Assembly (NCBI RefSeq): GCF_900637855.1
Contig: NZ_LR134440.1
Location: forward strand, 124,001 to 188,000
Length of the DNA: 64,000 nt
Source of the DNA: Neisseria animaloris
Lineage (GTDB): Bacteria; Pseudomonadota; Gammaproteobacteria; Burkholderiales; Neisseriaceae
Direction of reading: 5' to 3'
Under the pieces are notes generated by a model. The model ran no database searches, was not told the DNA's origin, and was given only the letters and a program-made list of their open reading frames with translations. Shown here in pieces: positions 1 to 8,163 of the stretch; the stretch's first letter is position 1, and the number at the start of each line of letters is the position of its first letter. The translations under genes and the position numbers were made by a program.

Positions 1-560
1 TTCTGATTTTCGGCGAACGGCTTTCGCAAGGCCGCGTTATCGGCATTGCGTTGGCGTTTACCGCACTATTTTGCTTGCTGTGGAAATCGGACGGCGGTAA
101 AAAATCGGGCGGCTTTTTTGCCACCGCCGCTTTGTTGCTCGGCGTATGGGCGGGTTACGGGGTGATTGATATTCTGTTCAAACAAGTCGCCAAAAGCGGC
201 ACGGCGTTTGCAGGCAACCTGCTGGTGGCATTCGGCTTGGCTGCCGTGTTGATGTTCGGTTATCTGTTTGCCAAAGCTACCAAATGGACGGCCGCAGGCA
301 TACTCGGCGGCTTGGTTTTGGGTTGTTTGAATTTCGCCAATATTTTTACGTATGTGCGTGCCCATCAGGAAATGAGCAGCAACCCTACGTTGGTATTTGC
401 CGGCATGAATATCGGCGTGATTGTGCTGGGCACGCTGGTGGGTGCGTTGGCGTTTAAAGAGAAAATCAGTGCGGTGAATGCGGCGGGGATTGTGGTGGCG
501 GTGTGTGCCATTGGCTGTTTGTTTTATTGGAACGTGATTGCCGGGTGGTTGGGAGTTTAG
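1..560 (+). CDS. DMT/EamA-family transporter, 3' part
   Basis: The reading frame is already open at the left edge (codons from base 3) and stops at 558-560, so only the C-terminal part of about 185 residues is visible. The first visible residues, LIFGERLSQGRVIGIAL, look like the end of the first EamA repeat. The rest is a run of about five hydrophobic segments matching a second repeat. Drug/metabolite transporter family proteins are inner-membrane permeases with two such repeats. The substrate cannot be told from the sequence. The gene is followed by a gap of under 60 bases and then an AT-rich gene on the same strand. Family assignment is fairly sure; function is unknown. Confidence 0.7.
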   Translation, partial: LIFGERLSQGRVIGIALAFTALFCLLWKSDGGKKSGGFFATAALLLGVWAGYGVIDILFKQVAKSGTAFAGNLLVAFGLAAVLMFGYLFAKATKWTAAGILGGLVLGCLNFANIFTYVRAHQEMSSNPTLVFAGMNIGVIVLGTLVGALAFKEKISAVNAAGIVVAVCAIGCLFYWNVIAGWLGV

Positions 561-617
561 TAAGCAGTTTTAAATATTGTTGATAAAATTTAAATAATCT
601 TAAGGGAGAAAATTTAT

Positions 618-1946
618 ATGCGGAAATTGTTAGTATCTAAAAAAAGATTGAGAAGTACTCTTAAGCCAATAAGAAAACATGATTTAAAAGAAAAATTTAG
701 TATATGGATTTGGTTGGAACATTGGATAAAGATTATTGCAGCAGTTTCTCCAATAGCATTACTTTTAGGAGCTACGCTAATTTATGCTCATCTTTTTACT
801 TTAAATAGCGTTGGCTTGTTTTCAGAGGTAATAGCAACTCCTTCAGTATTTTTTTCAATTTTAATATTATTTTCTTTTTTAGTTATTTATATTTTTGGAC
901 TCCCTTTTTTCGCTCCCTATAATTTAGCTAAACTTGTTAATAAGTATGAGAAAAAAAATATTAAATTTTATTTGATTATATTGATATTTTTGATATTAAA
1001 AGATTTTATTGGAATATATTTTATAGGATGGGCAGCTGTTAAGAAAAATGAACTAATATTTATATTTTTTCTTACACTATATTATTTTTTGTTCCCGCTT
1101 TTTACTTTTTTATTTATAAAATCAAATAATTATTTTAATTTATTCTTATTTTCGATTGTGATATTCATTTTAGGAAGAGGACTTGTTTTACATTTTGAAG
1201 ATTATGAGAATATAAGATTATTTTGGATATTAGCCATTCCATTAACTTGTATTCTTCTTATGTTTTTCATGAAAAATAAATTTATGAAAAATATAAAAAT
1301 AAAAGTTTATAGAAGTTGGGATTTTGTTTTAGATTTTTTTTCTTTTGGGGTAGTATTTGCTTTATCTAATCTTTTGTTGATTTTATTTGTTTTTTTAATA
1401 AGCGAAATTTGGTTTGATAGTGATAAATCTTCTTTTCTTATTACAGTCATCATGTGCTACTTGATTAATATTTTACCTTCATTTGGATTTTTAGGAGTAG
1501 GGAAGGGAAATAACCATACTATATTATGGTGTTTCCCTATCATGTTTATTATTTTATTAGGTGCATTTATGGTGCTACTCCCAGGTTCTCAAGTTAGAAG
1601 TGGCTTGTTAATGTCACTAGGCTACATTGAAAATTATCGACAAGCTCGTTGGTATTTAATCGATACTCGTTTTGTGGAATGGAATGCTTTGAGAAGTAAA
1701 GAAAATATTGAAAATTCAATATCAGTTGATCATATGGAAACGTGGAAAAAAGTTTTTCAACCTTTGCCTCCTCGTATAAATATAAATGGATATAAATATT
1801 CTAATGCTTTTTATGGTTATATAGCATGGAATTTAGGTAATATTAAAATTTTCTGTCCGCAAACCATTCAAAATAATGAAGATGTTAATAAAAAATGCTT
1901 ATACATTAAAAGTGAATTTTTACAGCCTTTGCCTGATAATATGTAA
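618..1946 (+). CDS. AT-rich orphan multi-spanning membrane protein
   Basis: I do not recognise this 442-residue protein. It has a basic N-terminus (about residues 1-30), then roughly eight to ten hydrophobic segments to about residue 335. A soluble tail of about 110 residues follows, with a short Cys-containing stretch (FCPQTIQNNEDVNKKC). The start ATG at 618 has GGGAGA upstream. Base composition is far more AT-rich than its neighbours, with many ATA, TTA and AAA codons and no internal DUS, which suggests acquisition from outside. A DUS-pair stem-loop follows immediately. The hydrophobic segments and polar tail could suit a membrane sensor, transporter or immunity protein, but nothing in the sequence decides. 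It is clearly a real open frame, with long uninterrupted coding in AT-rich DNA. Confidence 0.7.
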   Translation: MRKLLVSKKRLRSTLKPIRKHDLKEKFSIWIWLEHWIKIIAAVSPIALLLGATLIYAHLFTLNSVGLFSEVIATPSVFFSILILFSFLVIYIFGLPFFAPYNLAKLVNKYEKKNIKFYLIILIFLILKDFIGIYFIGWAAVKKNELIFIFFLTLYYFLFPLFTFLFIKSNNYFNLFLFSIVIFILGRGLVLHFEDYENIRLFWILAIPLTCILLMFFMKNKFMKNIKIKVYRSWDFVLDFFSFGVVFALSNLLLILFVFLISEIWFDSDKSSFLITVIMCYLINILPSFGFLGVGKGNNHTILWCFPIMFIILLGAFMVLLPGSQVRSGLLMSLGYIENYRQARWYLIDTRFVEWNALRSKENIENSISVDHMETWKKVFQPLPPRININGYKYSNAFYGYIAWNLGNIKIFCPQTIQNNEDVNKKCLYIKSEFLQPLPDNM

Positions 1947-1975
1947 TTAATAATATTAAAAATTTTAAAAAAAAA

Positions 1976-2005
1976 AGGCCGTCTGAAAACATTTTCAGAC
2001 GGCCT
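1976..2005. terminator. DUS-pair stem-loop, bidirectional terminator
   Basis: Inverted copies of AGGCCGTCTGAAAA separated by two bases form a 14-bp stem between convergent genes (the orphan membrane protein on + and the 42-residue peptide on -). An A-run precedes it, giving a T-run for minus-strand transcription. Confidence 0.75.
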
Positions 2006-2025
2006 CTTTGGTTGTAGTTTTCAAT

Positions 2026-2154
2026 TCAATCGTCTTTTTCGAAGAAAGCCAGTTTGATCACATAAAACAGAAACAGCAAAGTCAGCAGCATCATTGAAGT
2101 TTCGAGAATGTTTTCCTGAATGCTTTGGTTCCAATAAAGCAACTCTTTTTGCAT
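2026..2154 (-). CDS. 42-residue membrane peptide linked to the BCCT transporter
   Basis: This small frame starts at ATG 2154-2152, three bases after the TAA of the BCCT gene (2158-2160), and stops at TGA 2026-2028. A strong ribosome-binding site, GGAGGA, overlaps the end of the transporter gene, so the two are translationally coupled. The peptide begins MQKELLYWNQSIQENILE, continues with one hydrophobic span of about 16 residues (MMLLTLLFLFYVIKLAFF) and ends in a charged EKDD tail. It would be a single-pass inner-membrane protein. Placement, RBS and DUS terminator directly behind it argue that it is real. A role as an accessory subunit or regulator of the transporter is inference; I know of no described family for it. 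Confidence 0.7.
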   Translation of the reverse strand: MQKELLYWNQSIQENILETSMMLLTLLFLFYVIKLAFFEKDD

Positions 2155-2157
2155 GGT

Positions 2158-3711
2158 TTATTCCTCCTTCGGTGCGGTTTCTGCGGGGCGGGGTACGTCG
2201 CGGTTGAGCTGCCGCCACAATGCGGCGAACCACAGATACATAATGAATACAAACGGAAAGCCTGAGAACGAGCCGACAGCCTTAATCCCTTCCATTTTGC
2301 CGGTAAAAATCACTGCGTAGCCGATGAGCGTCATCAATACGCTCCATACCACGGCACGGAATTTGTTTTCACGGCGGCCGTCGCTGCTGGTCATGATGCC
2401 CAATGAAATGGCGGCGCTGGTTACGGTGGTTACGACGAAGCCGAGAAACAGTACCACGGTAAGCGGTTTAGTGAAGCCTGAGAGCGGCAACATATTGAGC
2501 AGGTAGTAAAACGTGCCTTCATAGTCGCCTTTGTTGGCGATTTCGGCCAAACGCCCCGTGCCTTCCACCGTATCCAGCAAGCTGAAGCCTGAGAATACCG
2601 AGAACCAAATCACAAGAAAGCCCACCGGCACGAGTATGGAGGCGAATATAAACTCGCGCAGCGTCCGGCCTTTGGAAATTTTAGCGAGGAACACGCCTAC
2701 AAACGGTGCCCAAGTAACCCACCAAACCCAGTAAGCCATCGGATACCACACCATCCAATCGCGGTTTTGGAAAAGGTAAAGCTCGAAAGAGTGGTGCACG
2801 GTTTGGGTGAGGATGTTACCGATGGATACCACTAAGGTGCTGAGAAAATAATGGGTGGGGCCGGTAATGAAAACAAACACCAGCATCAATATCGACAGGA
2901 AAACGGTGACATCGCCCAGCAGTTTCATCCCTTTGTGAATCGGTAAGACAGCGCCTGCGGTATAGAGTGCGGCAATGGAGGTGAGTACGATCAATTTCCA
3001 ACCGAGGGTATCGAAGCCCATGCCGGTAATGATTTGCAACCCTGACGAGATTTGCGTAGAAGCCATGGCGATGGAAGACGAAACCGACATGGCAATGGAA
3101 ATGATGGCAACGGCGGTAACGGTAATGCCCAGCGGTTTGGCCCATTTTTTATTTTTGAACGCATATTGCAAAGGGGCGGCAGGTGTGCATTCAGTTTTAT
3201 GCTGGTACATAAAATAGGCCATCACCAAACCGCCGATGGTGTAAAGCGACCATGCCGGAATGCCCCATACGTGCAGCGCGAGGCTCATGGCGTTTTCCAC
3301 TTTCTGATATTCAGGCAGATTGGCGGCCTGTATGCCGATGGGGGAATGGTAGTAGTGCCATAACGCTTCGATGGGGCCGAAAAATACGATGCCGACACCG
3401 ATGCCGGCGGTAAACAGCATATTCATCCACGACATGAACGAATATTCCGGTTGGGCATCTTTGCCGCCCAGCCTTATTTTGCCGAAACGGGGAGACAGAG
3501 CCACCGCCATCCCCACGGTAAAAGCCAAAAGCGGCAGCCACATCACGATCCAGTCGAATTTCAGGTAGAAAAATTTGCTGATATCGGCGATGGAATTGGT
3601 GAGTAGAGCAGGGTTTACGACGGCCATAACAGCAAGGCAGCCTACCAATATGGAAGTCCACACAAAATAAGCGGGGCGCTTGACGGGCGGGGTTTCTTTT
3701 TCGGAAGACAT
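2158..3711 (-). CDS. BCCT-family betaine/choline/carnitine-type transporter
   Basis: A 517-residue inner-membrane secondary transporter of the betaine-choline-carnitine family, which takes up quaternary ammonium compounds with Na+ or H+. The family's glycine-rich stretch is at residues 103-107 (GIGVG, followed by IVFFGPIEALWHYY). The Trp-rich signature WVWWVTWAPFVG is at 328-339 and the conserved ISKGRTLREF loop at 345-354. About twelve hydrophobic segments fit the fold. The GIGVG variant lies between the GMGIG of glycine-betaine carriers and other types, so the substrate is uncertain. The tail is short, without the long osmosensory extension of BetP. A 42-residue membrane peptide follows three bases downstream. 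Confidence 0.9.
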   Translation of the reverse strand: MSSEKETPPVKRPAYFVWTSILVGCLAVMAVVNPALLTNSIADISKFFYLKFDWIVMWLPLLAFTVGMAVALSPRFGKIRLGGKDAQPEYSFMSWMNMLFTAGIGVGIVFFGPIEALWHYYHSPIGIQAANLPEYQKVENAMSLALHVWGIPAWSLYTIGGLVMAYFMYQHKTECTPAAPLQYAFKNKKWAKPLGITVTAVAIISIAMSVSSSIAMASTQISSGLQIITGMGFDTLGWKLIVLTSIAALYTAGAVLPIHKGMKLLGDVTVFLSILMLVFVFITGPTHYFLSTLVVSIGNILTQTVHHSFELYLFQNRDWMVWYPMAYWVWWVTWAPFVGVFLAKISKGRTLREFIFASILVPVGFLVIWFSVFSGFSLLDTVEGTGRLAEIANKGDYEGTFYYLLNMLPLSGFTKPLTVVLFLGFVVTTVTSAAISLGIMTSSDGRRENKFRAVVWSVLMTLIGYAVIFTGKMEGIKAVGSFSGFPFVFIMYLWFAALWRQLNRDVPRPAETAPKEE

Positions 3712-3779
3712 ACTCGACCTCTCTCAGTTGTTGAGCGGGAACGAGTAAGACGTTGATGTAAAAGTTTGTTTTTTAAAAA

Positions 3780-3808
3780 TTGTTATATGAATACTAGCAC
3801 TATTGCAA
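3780..3808 (-). promoter_or_regulatory. candidate sigma70 promoter for the BCCT gene
   Basis: On the minus strand TTGCAA (3808-3803), a 17-base spacer and TAACAA (3785-3780) lie about 70 bases upstream of the BCCT start. Spacing is ideal; the -10 is imperfect. Confidence 0.35.
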
Positions 3809-3911
3809 GGGCATGTAAAAGAATAGGTAGGTTTTTATCCGGCAAATGCGGTTTTTAGCTTGAGCAGGCCGTCTGAAAAACAGGTGCGCGGTTTAATCCG
3901 CAGGTTTGTGT

Positions 3912-3930
3912 TAACATGATAATCATTTTT
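3912..3930 (+). promoter_or_regulatory. Fur-box-like operator before the TcmP-type methyltransferase
   Basis: The core ATGATAATCATT at 3916-3927 matches the centre of the Fur consensus; the 19-base window matches at about 14 positions. It ends some 18 bases before the start codon at 3948, so a repressor here would block initiation or elongation. Iron control of the next gene is an inference. Confidence 0.45.
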
Positions 3931-3947
3931 GTTTATGGAGAAGTGCA

Positions 3948-4787
3948 ATGGACAAAAAAATTTCCGCCAACGAAATCAGCGTATTGTCAGAAACCATGCT
4001 GATTACACTGTGGGCCAAAGCGGTAGAAAACGACCGCGCCGATGCGCTGCTGCGGGACGAGGCGGCCGCGCGCATGATGAAGCAGATCGACTACGATTTC
4101 AGCGCGTTTGCCGGAGCGAAGATGTCGCAGCCCGGCTGCTGCGGGCGTGCCGCTTTGATGGATAATGAAATCAAAGGCTTTTTGGCGAAACACCCCGATG
4201 CCGTGGTCGTGCAGCTCGGCGCGGGGCTGGATGCGCGTTTTGAGCGTTTGGGTAAACCCGCCGTTACCGCTTGGTATGATTTGGATTTACCCGAAGTGAT
4301 TGAACTGCGCCGACAACTGCTGCCGGAAGACGGCAATCATTATCTGGCTGAGTCGATGTTTGATGAAAGCTGGATGGACACGGTAGCGGCGCACGGCAAG
4401 CCCGTTTTGCTGGTGTTGGAAGGGGTGCTGATGTATTTCGACTTGGCGGAAGTGCAGGCACTTTTTGCCAAACTGTCGCACAAGCTGCCGGGCGTGGTTG
4501 CGGTATTCGATATCGTGCCGGTGTTTGCGGTCGGCAAGGCGAAGCACCATGATGCGTTGGGGAAAATGAATCAAGTCGGCGAACGCCCCGAATTCAAATG
4601 GTCGGTGGTTGATGCTGGCGAGATGGAGAAGTGGCTGCCCGGCCTGCGTGTCGAGCATGTGGCTTATTTAAGCGATTGCTGCGGCCACCGCTATCCGTGG
4701 ATCGCCCGTTTACTTTACCGCACCCGCTGGGGCAAGCGGAACTTAGACCAACGGATTGTGCGTATTGCGTTGGGAGAGGCCGTCTGA
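3948..4787 (+). CDS. class I SAM-dependent methyltransferase, LCM/TcmP family
   Basis: A 279-residue soluble protein of the leucine-carboxyl-methyltransferase/TcmP-like family (COG3315 type). The SAM-binding glycine motif is QLGAGLDARF at residues 89-98, and the later family motif EGVLMYF is at 158-164. DLDLPEVIELRR at about 111-122 also fits the family. The start at 3948 has GGAGAAG upstream at good spacing. The methyl acceptor is unknown; relatives act on small polyketide-like or carboxylate substrates. A Fur-box-like site directly upstream suggests induction under low iron. It stands alone between a divergent BCCT gene and a minus-strand hypothetical gene, and a DUS overlaps its last codons (GEAV, then stop). 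Confidence 0.85.
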   Translation: MDKKISANEISVLSETMLITLWAKAVENDRADALLRDEAAARMMKQIDYDFSAFAGAKMSQPGCCGRAALMDNEIKGFLAKHPDAVVVQLGAGLDARFERLGKPAVTAWYDLDLPEVIELRRQLLPEDGNHYLAESMFDESWMDTVAAHGKPVLLVLEGVLMYFDLAEVQALFAKLSHKLPGVVAVFDIVPVFAVGKAKHHDALGKMNQVGERPEFKWSVVDAGEMEKWLPGLRVEHVAYLSDCCGHRYPWIARLLYRTRWGKRNLDQRIVRIALGEAV

Positions 4788-4830
4788 ACAGCTGATGCGG
4801 GGTTGGGCGAAACTTGCATGGCTTGCTTTA

Positions 4831-4863
4831 GCGAAGCTCGCAAAGCCCGCTTTCAGACGGCAT
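4831..4863 (-). repeat. extended DUS context repeat
   Basis: GCGAAGCTCGCAAAGCCCGC followed directly by TTTCAGACGG. A near-identical stretch runs into a DUS at 38237-38268 inside the slam gene. Just upstream (4808-4827) is an imperfect copy of the same 20 bases, so it looks like a small tandem repeat joined to the uptake sequence. Confidence 0.5.
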
Positions 4864-4873
4864 CAGATAGAGA

Positions 4874-5110
4874 TTATTTGAAATTCAAACGTTTAGACCA
4901 AGTTTTCACAAACTCGGTCAGCTCAGCCACGCTTTCGGGCTTCAGCATCGGGCGGGCCTGTTTGGCCAGTGTTTTGGCTTCTTGCAGATTGATTTCGCCT
5001 GCGCGGTAGCGTGCCCAATGGGTTTGTACGTAGTCGGACATTTCCTTCTGATGCGTTTCCTGCGTGTGTTTGAGGATAAATTTTAAGGCTTGTTTTTCGA
5101 TAATGTTCAT
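4874..5110 (-). CDS. hypothetical 78-residue protein
   Basis: I do not recognise a named family. The protein is small, soluble and probably all-helical, with charged segments (MNIIEKQALKFILKHTQETH at the start, ELTEFVKTWSKRLNFK at the end). No signal peptide or membrane segment is seen. It lies downstream of purM on the same strand but behind purM's DUS-pair terminator, so it may be a separate unit. No strong Shine-Dalgarno is visible before the ATG at 5110-5108, and this lowers certainty about the start. The amino-acid composition looks like a genuine protein rather than a shadow. Confidence 0.55.
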   Translation of the reverse strand: MNIIEKQALKFILKHTQETHQKEMSDYVQTHWARYRAGEINLQEAKTLAKQARPMLKPESVAELTEFVKTWSKRLNFK

Positions 5111-5138
5111 GGGGTTTAATGGCTTTGATTTGAAGGCA

Positions 5139-5170
5139 AGGCCGTCTGAAAATCTGTTTTCAGACGGCCT
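5139..5170. terminator. DUS-pair stem-loop after purM
   Basis: Inverted AGGCCGTCTGAAAA copies with a 4-base loop lie 25 bases beyond the purM stop on the minus strand. Confidence 0.7.
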
Positions 5171-5194
5171 CCGTTTAGTGAAGTGAGCCTGATG

Positions 5195-6229
5195 TTAGGC
5201 CACTTGGGTTTGATGTTCGTCGCCGTTGCGCGCTCGGATTTCGCCCAAGCGGTAAACGGTTTCGCCTTGATCGGCCAAGAATTTCTGCACTGCGTCGGCA
5301 TCTTCTTTGGCGACGATGACCACCATGCCGATGCCGCAGTTGAAGGTGCGGTACATTTCCTGTTGTGCCACGTTGCCCGCTTGTTGCAGCCATTGGAACA
5401 GCTTGGGCATTTCCCATGCTTTGGCGTCGATTTGGGCAACGGTGTTTTCGGGCAGCACGCGCGGTATGTTTTCGGTGATGCCGCCGCCGGTGATGTGCGC
5501 CATGCCTTTGATGGTGAACTGTTTCAGCGCGGCGAGAATCGGTTTTACATACAGGCGGGTAGGCGCGATGATGGCTTGGCGCAGGGTTTTGCTGCCGTCA
5601 AACGGTGCGTCCAAATCGGGTTGGTCGTGTTCGATGATTTTGCGTACCAGCGAATAGCCGTTGGAATGTGCGCCGTTGGAAGCCAAGCCCAGCACGATGT
5701 CGCCGGGTACGATGCTGCGGCCGTTGATAACTTGGTCTTTTTCCACTACGCCCACGGCGAAACCGGCCAAGTCGTATTCGCCTTCGGGATACATGCCGGG
5801 CATTTCGGCGGTTTCGCCGCCGATGAGGGCGCAGCCGGATTCTTCACAGCCTTGGGCGATACCTTTAATCACGTCGGTGGCGCGGGCAACATCGAGTTTG
5901 CCGCAGGCGAAGTAGTCGAGGAAAAACAGCGGCTCTGCGCCTTGCACCAGAATGTCGTTCACGCTCATGGCCACGAGGTCGATGCCGACGGTGTCGTGTT
6001 TGTCCCAGTCGAAAGCCAGTTTCAGTTTGGTGCCTACGCCGTCGGTGCCGGAAACGAGCACGGGATTTTGGTATTTTTTGCCGATTTCCACCAGTGCGCC
6101 GAAGCCGCCCAAACCGCCCAATACTTCGGGGCGCATGGTGCGTTTGGCAAAAGGTTTGATGTTTTCAACGAGTTGGTCGCCTGCGTCGATGTCTACGCCT
6201 GCGTCGCGGTAGCTCAATGAATCGCTCAT
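5195..6229 (-). CDS. purM: phosphoribosylformylglycinamidine cyclo-ligase (AIR synthetase)
   Basis: This cytoplasmic enzyme closes the imidazole ring in de novo purine synthesis (FGAM + ATP to AIR). At 344 residues it is the usual length. Recognisable stretches are [20 protein letters not shown] at the N-terminus, [15 protein letters not shown] (substrate-binding glycine loop), [11 protein letters not shown] and [16 protein letters not shown]. These are family hallmarks of PurM. It is transcribed alone on the minus strand, divergent from the AI-2E permease gene, and ends in a DUS-pair terminator. The purN gene often found next to purM is not in this window. Identity is very secure. Confidence 0.97.
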   Translation of the reverse strand: MSDSLSYRDAGVDIDAGDQLVENIKPFAKRTMRPEVLGGLGGFGALVEIGKKYQNPVLVSGTDGVGTKLKLAFDWDKHDTVGIDLVAMSVNDILVQGAEPLFFLDYFACGKLDVARATDVIKGIAQGCEESGCALIGGETAEMPGMYPEGEYDLAGFAVGVVEKDQVINGRSIVPGDIVLGLASNGAHSNGYSLVRKIIEHDQPDLDAPFDGSKTLRQAIIAPTRLYVKPILAALKQFTIKGMAHITGGGITENIPRVLPENTVAQIDAKAWEMPKLFQWLQQAGNVAQQEMYRTFNCGIGMVVIVAKEDADAVQKFLADQGETVYRLGEIRARNGDEHQTQVA

Positions 6230-6418
6230 GTTTCGGGCTTTCTGTAAGGGTAAAAATCGCCGCTATTTTACCTGAATTTGCAGAATCATGGTTTGCGGCA
6301 GGCGAATAATTTCAGACGGCCTCCGCTCAAGAACGGCCGGATGCAAAACAGCCGTGAAACTGATATGCTTCGTAGCCGTCTGAAAGAGGCGTCCGATAAG
6401 TTTGAAAATAGGAAATTT

Positions 6419-7489
6419 ATGTATCAAAAGAAAAAACGCGGAGCCAAACCGTGGATTATTATGGGTTTGGTGTTGGCATTGCTGGTATGGCTGCTGTATG
6501 CGCTCGGCGACATCCTCACGCCTTTTATTGTGGCGGCGGTGTTGGCTTATATTCTGAACCCGCTGGTGGAGAAGCTGCGTCATAAGGGTGTGAAGCGCGG
6601 GCTGGCTTCGATGCTGGTAATGATTTTCTCGCTGCTGGTGCTGTTGGCTTTGGTGTTGATTATCGTACCGATGCTGATTAACCAGTTCAACAATATTGTG
6701 ATGCGGTTGCCGCAAATGATTTATTTTGTGCAAAACAAACTGCTGCCGTGGTTGAATGATATTGCGGGCGAGCATATTAAAATCGACACGCAAACGATGG
6801 TGGCGTGGCTTCAGGCGCATACCGGACAATTGAACAATACTTTTCAGAAGCTGGCACCGACTTTGATGCGGCAAAGCGGCAATGTGGTGATGGGTGTTAC
6901 CAATTTGATGTTGCTGCCCTTTCTGCTGTATTACTTTTTGCTCGACTGGCAACGCTGGTCGCACGGCATCCGTGCTTTGATGCCCCGTCGTTTTATCGAT
7001 ACCTATATGCGCGTCAGCGGCAATATGGATAAGGTGTTGAGCGAGTTTTTGCGCGGGCAGTTGATGGTAATGCTGATTATGGGTTTGATTTACGGTATAG
7101 GGCTGATGTTTACCGGTTTGGATTCAGGTTTTGCCATCGGTATGATTGCCGGAATTTTGGTGTTTGTACCGTATCTGGGCGCGTTTACCGGCCTGCTGTT
7201 GGCTACGCTGGCGGCGTTGCTGCAATTCGGCTCGTGGCAAGGGTTGCTGATGGTGTGGGCGGTATTCGGTGTAGGGCAGTTTTTGGAAAGTTTTTTCATC
7301 ACGCCGAAAATCGTCGGCGACCGTATCGGCCTTTCGCCTTTCTGGGTGATTTTTTCATTGATGGCGTTCGGGCAGTTGATGGGATTTGTCGGCATGCTGG
7401 TGGGTTTGCCGTTGGCTGCCGTAACTCTGGTATTGCTGCGCGAGGGTGCAGATATGTATTTCAAGAGCCGATTTTATAAGCATAAATAG
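6419..7489 (+). CDS. AI-2E family transporter (PerM/YdiK-like permease)
   Basis: A 356-residue inner-membrane protein with about seven to eight hydrophobic segments. The pattern is that of the PerM/AI-2E exporter family: an N-terminal TM pair (WIIMGLVLALLVWLLYAL), a central soluble part of about 100 residues, and C-terminal motifs FVPYLGAF and ITPKIVGDRIGLSPFWVI. The frame is open further upstream, but the ATG at 6419 has AGGAAAT at good spacing and gives the usual length; the longer version would translate through DUS-containing DNA. Family members export varied small molecules or serve Na+/H+ exchange, so the substrate is not known here. Confidence 0.88.
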   Translation: MYQKKKRGAKPWIIMGLVLALLVWLLYALGDILTPFIVAAVLAYILNPLVEKLRHKGVKRGLASMLVMIFSLLVLLALVLIIVPMLINQFNNIVMRLPQMIYFVQNKLLPWLNDIAGEHIKIDTQTMVAWLQAHTGQLNNTFQKLAPTLMRQSGNVVMGVTNLMLLPFLLYYFLLDWQRWSHGIRALMPRRFIDTYMRVSGNMDKVLSEFLRGQLMVMLIMGLIYGIGLMFTGLDSGFAIGMIAGILVFVPYLGAFTGLLLATLAALLQFGSWQGLLMVWAVFGVGQFLESFFITPKIVGDRIGLSPFWVIFSLMAFGQLMGFVGMLVGLPLAAVTLVLLREGADMYFKSRFYKHK

Positions 7490-7506
7490 GATGCAGGTAA
7501 AGGGAA

Positions 7507-7537
7507 GAGGCCGTCTGAAAAGTTTTCAGACGGCCTC
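7507..7537. terminator. DUS-pair stem-loop between convergent genes
   Basis: GAGGCCGTCTGAAAA and its complement with almost no loop; it separates the AI-2E permease gene (+) from the small membrane protein gene (-). Confidence 0.75.
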
Positions 7538-7557
7538 TTGCAATGTGCTGCTGTTTA

Positions 7558-7962
7558 TCAGTCGACGGTTTTGTGTGCGCTGCTCATTTTCCATTTGAGA
7601 GCGTAGCCGAGAATCACGGGGATAACGGCTAAAATACATTTAAACGTCCATGTGGCATACCATGGTTTGGCAATCAGAATCGTGTCCGTTACCGTGCCGG
7701 AAACCACGATGTTGCGCACGGCAATCCAGTCGAGATACGGCCACCAGCAGGCAGCGAGCAAGCCGAGGAAGAAAGGCCAGATGGTGCGGCTGAGGTTGCG
7801 TTGCCACAATACGAAACATACCGCCGCCCAAATCAGCGTAAGCGCGGTAATCAGTAATTTGGTTTGAGAAGGTGCGCCGAAATAATTGGCGATCAGATAA
7901 GTCAATATTACCCACAGAGCGGCGAGTATGGCGACAATTAATTCTTCGGGGCGTTTAAACAT
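7558..7962 (-). CDS. hypothetical small inner-membrane protein, four TM
   Basis: A 134-residue protein with four predicted membrane helices: about residues 8-28, 35-55, 60-80 and 108-125. A hydrophilic loop of about 25 residues sits before the last helix and a basic/charged tail (KWKMSSAHKTVD) closes the protein. I recognise no family motif. The ATG at 7962 is preceded by AAGGAATT, a usable ribosome-binding site. It stands alone, convergent with the AI-2E permease gene and sharing its terminator. Codon use is normal for the chromosome, so it is probably a resident gene. Confidence 0.7.
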   Translation of the reverse strand: MFKRPEELIVAILAALWVILTYLIANYFGAPSQTKLLITALTLIWAAVCFVLWQRNLSRTIWPFFLGLLAACWWPYLDWIAVRNIVVSGTVTDTILIAKPWYATWTFKCILAVIPVILGYALKWKMSSAHKTVD

Positions 7963-8163
7963 ATTGTAATTCCTTTGTATTACAAAGATATATGATATTC
8001 AAAGGCCGTCTGAAACGGGCATATAAAGGGTTGCTTAATATACATCAAAATCAGTTTGCTGGATATGCCCGTATGTTTCAGGCCGTCTGAAAATTGATTA
8101 AAATGCCGGGTATGAACCAGCTTGGTTAAGCGGTATTGTCGACGGCACAGATAGGATTGTTTT

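Noticed and set aside
1976-2005. Regularly recurring inverted repeats as a CRISPR-like array
   Set aside because: The repeats are dispersed DUS pairs at gene ends, not clustered with unique spacers, and no cas genes are present.
2021-2233. 70-codon minus-strand frame across the BCCT stop
   Set aside because: It is in a different frame from the better-supported 42-codon gene at 2026-2154 and overlaps the end of the BCCT gene.
5183-6220. 345-codon plus-strand frame opposite purM
   Set aside because: It is an antisense shadow of the conserved purM gene with no family-like sequence.
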